A DNA stretch of 64,000 nucleotides, from the NCBI GenBank assembly GCA_023434365.1, contig JAEYSV010000019.1, forward strand, positions 62,001-126,000, written 5' to 3'. The notes beneath the pieces were generated by a model that saw nothing but the letters and a program-made list of their open reading frames with translations, did no database searches and had not been told where the DNA came from. The stretch comes from Bacillota bacterium (GTDB lineage: Bacteria; Bacillota; Clostridia; Lachnospirales; Lachnospiraceae). The translations under genes were made by a program, and so were the position numbers. Below, piece after piece: positions 27,211 through 35,152 of this stretch; within the stretch, counting starts at the first letter, position 1; each line of letters starts with the position of its first letter.

Positions 27211-27366
27211 CTACTTATCGTCATCTTTGTGGCCAAGATAGCCATAAAGGAAGTCTATGATTAAAAGTACGGCAAAAAGCAGCGGCAAAATAATGATAAC
27301 ACTAAAGAGCGAGGAGAGAACAATGCTCCATAGATAGTCAAAAAACTCTGTCATATTATCACCCAT
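27211..27366 (-). CDS. Unlisted small membrane protein, 51 (or 47) residues
   Basis: A minus-strand frame from ATG at 27366 (or ATG at 27354, with GGGTGAT just upstream) to TAG at 27211 encodes MGDNMTEFFDYLWS, a strong hydrophobic helix (SSLFSVIIILPLLFAVLLIIDFLY) and a polar tail GYLGHKDDDK. The compact one-helix design with charged tail looks like a genuine small membrane protein. It is divergent from tepA and its stop abuts the foldback repeat region. I recognise no family. The shorter start is slightly better supported by the ribosome site. Confidence 0.55.
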   Translation of the reverse strand: MGDNMTEFFDYLWSIVLSSLFSVIIILPLLFAVLLIIDFLYGYLGHKDDDK

Positions 27367-27479
27367 AACCCTTTTTATTATTATATGTTTGAAATCTCAA
27401 AATGTATTGACAATTGCATAATAAAATCTTCATTTCACATACTACATCGTATACGGAACATTAAGGAGATTAGACAATT

Positions 27480-28235
27480 ATGGAAATGAATAAAGCAGAA
27501 CAAGTAAAGGAAACAAGAGAATCCAAAGAAGCCGAGAAGCTAGATGATCAGAAAATAAATGAGTATGGACAAGCTACCCTAGATAATAATGAACTGAATA
27601 AAAAAATTCATTTGATGACAATTATTGGTGAAGTGGAAGGGCATGAAGCCTTGCCAGCGCAAACGAAAACGACGAAGTATGAGCATATCCTTCCACAACT
27701 GGCAGCGTTAGAAGACAGCAAAGAAGTGCAAGGTGTTTTAATCCTGATCAATACGGTGGGCGGAGATGTAGAAGCAGGGCTTGCGATTGCAGAAATGATC
27801 GCTTCCTTATCCGTTCCAACCGTTTCTCTAGTCTTAGGAGGCAGTCATTCCATTGGCGTACCACTTGCAACAAGTGCAGATTATAGTTTTATTGTGCCAA
27901 CAGCCACAATGATTGTACATCCGGTTCGAATGAGCGGCACAGTGATTGGCGTCACACAGACTTATGAGTATTTTGAACGAATTCAGGATCGTATTCTATC
28001 CTTTGTCGTTAATCATTCCAAAATTAAATACGAGGATCTTAAGGGATTGATGTTAAATACCTCCCAATTAGTGAAAGATGTGGGTTCGATATTGGTTGGA
28101 AAAGAAACCGTAGAAAAAGGAATTATTGATGCAGTTGGTGGGATAAACCAAGCCTTAGAAAAATTATATCAAATGATAGATGATAATAAACAAAAGAAGG
28201 CTTCAGATGATAATATAATCCATGGTAATTGTTAG
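27480..28235 (+). CDS. tepA: ClpP-like serine protease, TepA/YmfB family
   Basis: This 251-residue ClpP/crotonase-fold protease is of the TepA (translocation-enhancing protein, YmfB) type. After a charged N-terminal extension of about 40 residues comes LILINTVGGDVEAGLAIAEMI, then the nucleophile region GGSHSIG (S124) and the catalytic His in TMIVHPVR (H147), as in ClpP. There is no signal peptide. In Bacillus subtilis TepA supports protein export or signal-peptide degradation, but this specific role is not demonstrable here. The ATG follows TTAAGGAG at a suitable distance. It is followed 63 bp later by the GH88/105 gene, possibly not functionally related. Confidence 0.85.
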   Translation: MEMNKAEQVKETRESKEAEKLDDQKINEYGQATLDNNELNKKIHLMTIIGEVEGHEALPAQTKTTKYEHILPQLAALEDSKEVQGVLILINTVGGDVEAGLAIAEMIASLSVPTVSLVLGGSHSIGVPLATSADYSFIVPTATMIVHPVRMSGTVIGVTQTYEYFERIQDRILSFVVNHSKIKYEDLKGLMLNTSQLVKDVGSILVGKETVEKGIIDAVGGINQALEKLYQMIDDNKQKKASDDNIIHGNC

Positions 28236-28298
28236 TGTATTTGTTAGACTAAGATTAGCAAAACACTTAAGACAACTTGACCAAAGGAGCAGTAGCAG

Positions 28299-29273
28299 AT
28301 GAATCACGAATTAATAAACAGAGTAATAAGAGCAATGCTTGCTATACAACGATATCCATGGGAACAAGGAGTTTGTGCGCAGGCATTATATGAGTTTGGA
28401 GATGATACGTATCTTGCAATGGCTCATGACGCGGTACTTCGCCAGACAGAGGATGGCAGACTGGCTGTCATTGTGCGTAATATCGCGGTGACGGACCCAG
28501 CAGCGAACGGAGAAGTAGTGCTGCGTGCTTATGAACGCACTGGCAATCTGTTTTTTAAACAAGGAGCAGATAAGATGCTCCATTATCTGACCAGTCATGC
28601 ACCAAAAACTGCAGATGGAATCTTATATCATAATGATGTATCCTTTGATGAGAATTACACACCATATCAGATTTGGGCGGATGCTAGCTATATGGCGCCG
28701 CCATTTTATGCGGTGATGGGACTTGTGGAAGAAGCCGTGAATCAATTAACAGGAACCATTCGTTATCTGCAGGAGGATAAGACTGGCCTCGTTTACCATA
28801 TCTACGATGAAGGGGGCAAACGGTTTTTACGTCAAAAACTTTGGGCAACCGGCAATGGTTGGACCTTACTAGGAATCGCAAGAGTGTTAGAAGAAGCGAA
28901 AAAACAAGGCATGCTTGATATGGTTGTGGATCTTCGAGCGTTACTAACCCGTATGCTAGATAGTATGTTATCATTTCAAACTCCGCAGGGCGTATTTCAC
29001 GATATTCTTGACGAAGAAGATAGTTTCTTAGATGCAACGAGTGCTATGATGGTGGCAGCTTGCATTTACCGTGGGGTAGCAGGTGGTTATCTAGCCAAAG
29101 ATTATCTGCCATATGCCGACAAGGTAGCCAATTATGTTCCATCGTTAATTGATCCAATGGGCATCATTCATGGGGTATGTGGATGTCCTGATTTTATGAA
29201 GGAAGGCACCAGTGCTGAAGCGCAGGCAGCTTTTGTGATGATGGAAGCCTGGAGAAGTCGTGTACTATATTGA
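28299..29273 (+). CDS. Glycoside hydrolase family 88/105 (unsaturated uronyl hydrolase)
   Basis: This 324-residue (alpha/alpha)6-barrel enzyme belongs to the YteR/YesR-like family that removes unsaturated uronic acid from products of pectate, rhamnogalacturonan or other polysaccharide lyases. Supporting features are the opening MLAIQRYPWEQGVCAQALYEF, the IWADASYMAPPFYAVMG segment with the Asp expected at the active site, LWATGNGWTLLGIARVLE, and the final CPDFMKEGTSAEAQAAFVMME. There is no signal peptide, so it acts on imported oligosaccharides. The gene directly precedes the beta-glucuronidase gene on the same strand (76-bp gap), supporting a shared uronate-release pathway. An AAAGGAG site lies upstream. 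Confidence 0.85.
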   Translation: MNHELINRVIRAMLAIQRYPWEQGVCAQALYEFGDDTYLAMAHDAVLRQTEDGRLAVIVRNIAVTDPAANGEVVLRAYERTGNLFFKQGADKMLHYLTSHAPKTADGILYHNDVSFDENYTPYQIWADASYMAPPFYAVMGLVEEAVNQLTGTIRYLQEDKTGLVYHIYDEGGKRFLRQKLWATGNGWTLLGIARVLEEAKKQGMLDMVVDLRALLTRMLDSMLSFQTPQGVFHDILDEEDSFLDATSAMMVAACIYRGVAGGYLAKDYLPYADKVANYVPSLIDPMGIIHGVCGCPDFMKEGTSAEAQAAFVMMEAWRSRVLY

Positions 29274-29349
29274 TAATTTAAAGTAGTCGCATATAAGATT
29301 GAGTTATATGAAGGTTTATGTAAGTTAGGGAAGGAAAGGGTGAGCGGAT

Positions 29350-31182
29350 ATGTTATATCCAGTTGAAAATGAGGTACGTGAGGTAAAACTCCTCGATGGC
29401 ATCTGGAACTTTAAACTAGATGACGGGGAGAAAGGATTTGAGGAAAAATGGTATGAAAATCGTTTGACGGATACGATTGTTATGCCTGTACCTGCTAGTT
29501 ATAATGATATTACAACGAAAGCCAAGATTCGCGATCATATCGGCTGGGTCTGGTACGATACGACATTTCGTCTATCAGATACTTGGAGGCAGCAAAGAGT
29601 GGTTCTGCGTTTTGGAAGTGTCACACATCATGCCATTGTATATGTGAATGGAGTGGAAGTGGCAAGACATAAGGGAGGATTTCTTCCTTTTGAAGCAGAT
29701 GTCTCGTCACAGCTCACCTTTGGCCACCAAAATCGCATTACTGTTGCGGTCAATAATGTACTTGATTTTACCTGTTTGCCATGTGGTGAAATTATTACTC
29801 AGTCTGACCCACTTTTTCCAGAGGATTACAAAACCCAGGAAACGTATTTTGATTTTTACAATTATGCGGGCATTCATCGCTCTGTGAAACTATATACGAC
29901 ACCTGTAGAATACATAAAAGACATTACCGTAAAGACGGATCTAGACGGAACTACCGGTCTTGTGTCATATGAAATTGAACTACAAAAATCGTTAGCGGAT
30001 TGTTCAGCGAAAGACATTAACAAGTCAGAAATTGCTGATGAGAATACAGTATCTAAGGAGACTTCTGTCAGTGATTCTACAACTGTAGTACTTTATGACG
30101 AAACAGGACAAGAGGTTGCCAGAGCCGTTGGTGCCAAAGGAACCCTCCTTGTTACCGATGCCAGGTTGTGGGAACCGGGCAATGCTTATCTTTATGAGTT
30201 TGTAGTTACCGCAGGACAAGACCAATATGAATTACCTGTTGGGATTCGTACCGTGACGGTAACAAAAGATAAATTCCTAATTAACGGCAAGGAATTTTAC
30301 TTTAAAGGATTTGGCAAACACGAAGACAGTGATATCCGTGGAAAAGGGTACGATGCGGCGTTAAATGTCAGAGACTTTGAGTTACTTCGCTGGATTGGTG
30401 CGAACTCGTTTCGAACTTCCCATTATCCATACTCCGATGAGTTAATGCAGTTAGCAGACCGGGAGGGTATGGTAATCATTGATGAAGTTCCGGCCGTTGG
30501 AATGTGCTTTTTTAGCGATAAAAAAGTGTTTATTCCTGAACGGGTCAATGACGAAACGCTTGAACATCATTTGCAGACGATAGATGAGGTGTATGCAAGG
30601 GATAAAAACCACCCTTGCGTGGTCATGTGGAGTGTGGCCAATGAAGCATCTACGCATGAGGATGCGGCAAGGCCTTATTTTGAAACGGTCATTAACCGAA
30701 TGAAACAGCTCGATGACACGAGACCAGTGACGATAGTTATGACTTCGATGCCACTTCAAGACCAGACTGGAGATTTGGTAGATGTGATCTGCGTGAACCG
30801 CTACTATGCTTGGTATGTGGAACATGCGAGACTCGAAATCATTGCAAAACATCTGAAGCAGGAGTTAGATGACTGGCACAACCGATATCAGCGCCCAATT
30901 GTGTTTACCGAATTTGGAGCCGATACCCTGCCAGGATATCATAAACTGCCAAGCGTTACCTTTACGGAAGAGTTCCAGGTGGAATATATGAAGAAACACT
31001 TTGAAGTCTTTGATAAGCTTGATTATCTGTGTGGAGAGCAGGTTTGGGCATTTGCTGACTTTGCTACCAAACAGGGACTGACCAGAGTGGATGGGAACAA
31101 GAAGGGCATTTTCACGAGACAAAGACAACCAAAAGCTGCCGCGTTTGTTTTAAAGGAGCGTTGGGAGCATTTAAACAAATAA
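29350..31182 (+). CDS. uidA: Beta-glucuronidase, GH2
   Basis: This 610-residue GH2 enzyme has a sugar-binding jelly roll (about 1-180), an Ig-like middle domain (about 185-290, with an extra low-complexity stretch around residues 218-240) and a TIM barrel. The acid/base Glu lies in MWSVANEAS (near residue 431) and the nucleophile Glu in VFTEFGAD (near residue 519). The GNKKGIFTR segment carries the Asn-x-Lys pair that recognises the glucuronate carboxyl in E. coli UidA. Hence glucuronidase is preferred over galactosidase. The protein is cytoplasmic with no signal peptide. Paired with the GH88/105 gene, it probably releases glucuronic acid from imported glycan fragments. Confidence 0.93.
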   Translation: MLYPVENEVREVKLLDGIWNFKLDDGEKGFEEKWYENRLTDTIVMPVPASYNDITTKAKIRDHIGWVWYDTTFRLSDTWRQQRVVLRFGSVTHHAIVYVNGVEVARHKGGFLPFEADVSSQLTFGHQNRITVAVNNVLDFTCLPCGEIITQSDPLFPEDYKTQETYFDFYNYAGIHRSVKLYTTPVEYIKDITVKTDLDGTTGLVSYEIELQKSLADCSAKDINKSEIADENTVSKETSVSDSTTVVLYDETGQEVARAVGAKGTLLVTDARLWEPGNAYLYEFVVTAGQDQYELPVGIRTVTVTKDKFLINGKEFYFKGFGKHEDSDIRGKGYDAALNVRDFELLRWIGANSFRTSHYPYSDELMQLADREGMVIIDEVPAVGMCFFSDKKVFIPERVNDETLEHHLQTIDEVYARDKNHPCVVMWSVANEASTHEDAARPYFETVINRMKQLDDTRPVTIVMTSMPLQDQTGDLVDVICVNRYYAWYVEHARLEIIAKHLKQELDDWHNRYQRPIVFTEFGADTLPGYHKLPSVTFTEEFQVEYMKKHFEVFDKLDYLCGEQVWAFADFATKQGLTRVDGNKKGIFTRQRQPKAAAFVLKERWEHLNK

Positions 31183-31196
31183 GATAGAAGATAATG

Positions 31197-31230
31197 AGGT
31201 ACGCCATAATTAGGTTGTACCTTTTTCTTT
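31197..31230 (+). terminator. Intrinsic terminator after uidA
   Basis: AGGTAC and GTACCT with an additional CC/GG pair form a short hairpin around ATAATTA, followed by TTTTTCTTT. Confidence 0.65.
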
Positions 31231-31360
31231 GTTATGTTAAAATATTATGAGTAAAATGCGTAAATGATGAAATTGTGTGAATGCTTAAAAGGGTAGATGG
31301 ATACTCGTAAGAAGCATCCATTAAAAGGTCTATATGTTAAAAGGGATGAGGTGTGTTGAT

Positions 31361-31705
31361 ATGTTAGAAGTGATAGATACACTGATGCTGCCTGAGAAGA
31401 TAAAAACAAAATTACGTTCTGATGTTCAATATATCCTAGACAGTGAGATTCAGGATATTATGTATATTATCCTGTTTGGTAGCTGTGCCAGATATGAATA
31501 TAAAATAACGAGTGATATCGACTTACTTATCATTACCAAGGAGGAAACTGACCGTTACCTTAGAGGGACGATATGCAGTGAATTAGATGCCTTAGAGGGC
31601 TTACGTACGGATGTTGTGTTTTATACGAAAGAGCAGTTTGATAAAGCGGATTCTGTGTTTTCCAGACAAATTAAGAAGGATGGTGTTGTGTTGTGGAAAA
31701 AATAA
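31361..31705 (+). CDS. Minimal nucleotidyltransferase (MntA-like)
   Basis: The product is 114 residues from ATG 31361, which has GAGGTG upstream; an in-frame ATG at 31334 is also possible with AAGG. It contains the exact GSX10DXD signature of MntA-type enzymes (G40, S41, D52, D54) and a third acidic residue in RTDVVFY (D84), so the catalytic centre looks intact. Characterised homologues add AMP to the partner HEPN protein and act as antitoxins. The HEPN gene follows with a 13-base overlap and a GTG start, indicating translational coupling. The antitoxin-first order is the reverse of the classical hepT-mntA order. Confidence 0.85.
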   Translation: MLEVIDTLMLPEKIKTKLRSDVQYILDSEIQDIMYIILFGSCARYEYKITSDIDLLIITKEETDRYLRGTICSELDALEGLRTDVVFYTKEQFDKADSVFSRQIKKDGVVLWKK

Positions 31706-32154
31706 ATTCATATTACGGGATTGCAACCAATGATTATCTATATGCCAAGGCTGGTCTTACGATTGGTGAGGAAATTGGCAATTACAATAGTGTCGCATCG
31801 TTATGTTCGCAGGCGGCAGAGAAATTTCTAAAAGCTGTCATTGAGTTTTGTTTTGCCGATGAAGAGCTCGTTAGTTATCTGCGTACCCATAACTTACGTG
31901 TCTTAGTAACGAAGATCAAAGAACGTTATCCAGACGCGAATCTTGACTCCAAAGATTGTAAATGGCTTGGAGATTTTTATTTTGATGCTAGATATCCGGG
32001 TGATAACTTTGTGTTAGTAAGTAAAGAAGACGCCGAAGAATGTATCCGAATTACAGAAACCATCAAAGAAACGGTAAAAGAATTATTACGAGAAGAGAGC
32101 GAACGACGCAAAGAGGCAGCGAAAAAACTGTCTGATAATAAGATTACTTGGTAA
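31693..32154 (+). CDS. HEPN-domain protein (partner of MntA-like protein)
   Basis: This 153-residue helical protein starts at GTG 31693 inside the end of the nucleotidyltransferase gene. It carries the HEPN (PF05168-type) features SLCSQAAEKFLKAVIEF and the FDARYPGD loop, plus a long charged C-terminal helix with EESERRKEAAKKL. I do not find the Rx4-6H RNase motif of toxic HepT proteins. It may therefore be a substrate-binding or regulatory partner, or a divergent toxin. The pairing and overlap with the MNT gene are the strongest evidence for a common function. Confidence 0.82.
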   Translation: MEKINSYYGIATNDYLYAKAGLTIGEEIGNYNSVASLCSQAAEKFLKAVIEFCFADEELVSYLRTHNLRVLVTKIKERYPDANLDSKDCKWLGDFYFDARYPGDNFVLVSKEDAEECIRITETIKETVKELLREESERRKEAAKKLSDNKITW

Positions 32155-32273
32155 AGTGCAGGTCATCGGTTACAAGAAGTTTTCTGATGGAAGATGAATT
32201 ACTATTAGAAAAAACGATCTTATAATCGGCTATAGTACAGTAAGAGGAAAGAGAAAATAAGGAGGGTTTGTTC

Positions 32274-35090
32274 ATGGCTCAGACGAAAAAGAAGAACAGT
32301 ACGACAGCAAAACGACAGTCAGCTAGAGCTAAAGCGAAAACCGCTCAAAGAACGGCTCCGAATACGGGAGAAAAACGGCCAGTTAAAAAAGACAATCCAT
32401 TGCTGGATGAGATAATACTTATCATTACCCTAGTGGTCTCGTTGTTGCTTATCTTAAGCTATCTGACACTAGGTGGGTTAGTCAGCGATTATGTGAACCA
32501 TTTTATCTTTGGGATGATGGGAATCATCGCTTATTTGTTTCCATTTGCCTTGTTTTTTGGCGTGGCATTTGGGCTCTCTAATCGGGGCAACAAAGCAGCC
32601 AGACGAAAAATTATCAGTTCGGTACTGATGCTTACCGTGCTTAGCGGACTTGTTCATATGTGGTTTTATCCGGATTTACATATTGACAAAGCGTATGAAG
32701 CGTTTCATGAATGTGCAGACAGTCAGGCTGGTGGCGGTTTGATCGGTAGTTACCTCAGTAGCAGCCTGGTGCATCTGTTTGACAAGCTTGGAACGTATCT
32801 TATTTTAGTGGCATTATTATTAATACTTATCGTAATCATTACAGAGCAGTTTATCTTATCTAATATTCGAAGAATCAGTCACGAACGCTATCAAGCGAGA
32901 AAGCTTCGTCGTGAAGAGGACCGGGAATATGCACTCACCCAAGAGAAAGAGGGTTATCGTCCGGTTGCTCCAAAACGAAAAGCCAAGACGTATACTTTTC
33001 TAAAGGAACGTCGGCCAGTAGATACGGATGAATCCGCTAGTGATTCTGCTGATGAGACGCCAGTCAGCGATGCGATCGTTGCCGAAAAGGATACCTCGGG
33101 ATTATTTGAAGTGGAAAGTCCTGCTGCAGATATTGATGCATTAGATATTCCAATTCAACGAGCCGTTCCGTCTCAAGCTAGAACAACAATGCCAAAGGAA
33201 CCGGAGGTATATGAGAAGGAGCTTCAGAATAAATTCTCTCATAAGAAGGAGAGTTCTCATGGGTTTGATTCCTATGAGGGACCTGTGGAACTTATTCGGG
33301 AAAATAAACATACTAAGAATAAAGCGACCCAAGACGAACAAGAAGCAGTACCATTTGCCATTGTACGTGATAGCAATCAATTAAATGTGGAGGAAGAACT
33401 GACCGGTGATAAGGAAGCGACTCTTCTAGAACAGGCGGAAGTAACGTTTGATGAGGTAGAAGGCGGAATCGGTTTGACTCCATATCATTCAGAAGAGTTT
33501 GGTCAGGAAAATGTTAGTCAAAATGGTTCTTCTACCGCAGTAGAACGTGTAAAAACTCCGGGTAAAACAGGACATAGCGGATCCGATGCGTCGGATGCCC
33601 CAATCGTTATAGAACAGGTTCCAATCAAAGAATATGAGTTTCCACCGATTCGATTATTGGTTCGCCCAAAAGGAGTTGCCAAAGGCCAGACCGATAAAGA
33701 ACTAAAGGAAACGGCGTTAAAGCTTCAGCAAACACTTGAAAGTTTTGGGGTGCGCGTCACGATTACGAATGTGAGCTGTGGTCCAGCAGTAACCCGTTAT
33801 GAGTTACAGCCGGAGCAGGGGGTAAAGGTTTCTAGAATTACGAATCTTGCCGATGACATTAAACTTAATCTGGCAGCTGCGGATGTCCGTATAGAAGCGC
33901 CGATACCAGGAAAAGCGGCGGTTGGAATTGAAGTACCGAATAAGGTAAATAGCATGGTAACACTTCGCGAGTTAATTGAAAGCGAGGACTTTACTGAGCA
34001 CAAATCGGACATTGCCTTTGCCGTTGGCAAAGACATCGGTGGTCAGACGGTGATTACCGATATTGCGAAGATGCCTCACTTATTGATTGCAGGGGCTACC
34101 GGTTCTGGTAAGTCGGTTTGTATCAATACTTTAATTATGAGTATTCTATATAAAGCCAAACCGGATGACGTCAAATTGATTATGATTGACCCAAAAGTGG
34201 TAGAATTAAGTGTCTATAATGGAATTCCACATCTTTTAATTCCAGTCGTTACCGATCCTAAGAAAGCAAGCGGTGCTCTTAACTGGGCAGTTGCGGAGAT
34301 GACTGACCGATATAAGAAGTTTGCGGAGTTAGGCGTTCGAGACATCAAAGGCTATAACCAGAAGATTGGTGAGATCAAAGACAATCAGGATCCGAACTAT
34401 AAAAAGCTTCCACAGATTGTCATCATTGTCGACGAGTTAGCCGATTTGATGATGGTTGCACCAGGAGAAGTGGAAGAGGCGATATGCCGTCTGGCTCAGA
34501 TGGCGCGTGCTGCCGGATTGCATCTCATCATTGCAACGCAGCGGCCAAGTGTCAATGTCATTACCGGTCTGATTAAGGCCAATGTACCATCCCGTATTGC
34601 CTTTAGTGTATCGAGTGCCATTGACTCTCGTACGATTATCGATGGTTCTGGAGCGGAAAAACTGCTTGGTAAAGGAGATATGTTATTCTTCCCTTCCGGT
34701 TATGCCAAACCGGTTCGAATCCAGGGTGCCTTTGTGTCAGACAAAGAAGTGTCCTCGGTTGTAGAATTCTTATCGACGCAGACCACGCAGACGCAAACGA
34801 GTACCGACATTGAAAGTCAGATCACCAATCATTCCTTGGCAGATACCGGGACGGCAAAGGATAATGAACGGGATGAATATTTTGTAGAAGCTGGAAGAAT
34901 CATAATAGATAAGGATAAAGCTTCCATTGGAATGTTACAGCGAATGTTCAAAATCGGGTTTAACCGCGCGGCTCGTATCATGGATCAACTGTGTGAAGCC
35001 GGTGTCGTTGGTCCGGAAGAGGGAACGAAACCTAGAAAGGTATTGATGTCCCCTGATGAGTTTGAGAATTATGTTGAAGAGTGTGTATGA
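32274..35090 (+). CDS. ftsK: DNA translocase FtsK/SpoIIIE
   Basis: The product is 938 residues from ATG 32274, chosen because GGAGGG ends seven bases upstream; a TTG two codons earlier is unlikely. The N-terminus is basic (KKKNSTTAKRQSARAKAK), followed by four transmembrane helices to about residue 200. A charged linker of about 230 residues with little order leads to the motor. That comprises the alpha domain (LQQTLESFGVRVTITNVSCGPAVTRYEL), the ATPase with Walker A GATGSGKS near residue 610 and Walker B VIIVDELADLMM, and a C-terminal gamma winged helix (ASIGMLQRMFKIGFNRAARIMDQL). It pumps chromosomes through the division or sporulation septum. FtsK and SpoIIIE roles cannot be separated from sequence alone. 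Confidence 0.95.
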   Translation: MAQTKKKNSTTAKRQSARAKAKTAQRTAPNTGEKRPVKKDNPLLDEIILIITLVVSLLLILSYLTLGGLVSDYVNHFIFGMMGIIAYLFPFALFFGVAFGLSNRGNKAARRKIISSVLMLTVLSGLVHMWFYPDLHIDKAYEAFHECADSQAGGGLIGSYLSSSLVHLFDKLGTYLILVALLLILIVIITEQFILSNIRRISHERYQARKLRREEDREYALTQEKEGYRPVAPKRKAKTYTFLKERRPVDTDESASDSADETPVSDAIVAEKDTSGLFEVESPAADIDALDIPIQRAVPSQARTTMPKEPEVYEKELQNKFSHKKESSHGFDSYEGPVELIRENKHTKNKATQDEQEAVPFAIVRDSNQLNVEEELTGDKEATLLEQAEVTFDEVEGGIGLTPYHSEEFGQENVSQNGSSTAVERVKTPGKTGHSGSDASDAPIVIEQVPIKEYEFPPIRLLVRPKGVAKGQTDKELKETALKLQQTLESFGVRVTITNVSCGPAVTRYELQPEQGVKVSRITNLADDIKLNLAAADVRIEAPIPGKAAVGIEVPNKVNSMVTLRELIESEDFTEHKSDIAFAVGKDIGGQTVITDIAKMPHLLIAGATGSGKSVCINTLIMSILYKAKPDDVKLIMIDPKVVELSVYNGIPHLLIPVVTDPKKASGALNWAVAEMTDRYKKFAELGVRDIKGYNQKIGEIKDNQDPNYKKLPQIVIIVDELADLMMVAPGEVEEAICRLAQMARAAGLHLIIATQRPSVNVITGLIKANVPSRIAFSVSSAIDSRTIIDGSGAEKLLGKGDMLFFPSGYAKPVRIQGAFVSDKEVSSVVEFLSTQTTQTQTSTDIESQITNHSLADTGTAKDNERDEYFVEAGRIIIDKDKASIGMLQRMFKIGFNRAARIMDQLCEAGVVGPEEGTKPRKVLMSPDEFENYVEECV

Positions 35091-35152
35091 TTGAATTATA
35101 CTGGCTAACGTCAGATGATAAAGATAAGAAACTAGGTTTGGAGGATATTTTG

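Noticed and set aside
26433..27230. Retron or group II intron RNA as explanation of the foldback region
   Set aside because: No reverse transcriptase gene is near, the size is too small for a group II intron, and no domain V-like hairpin is recognisable.
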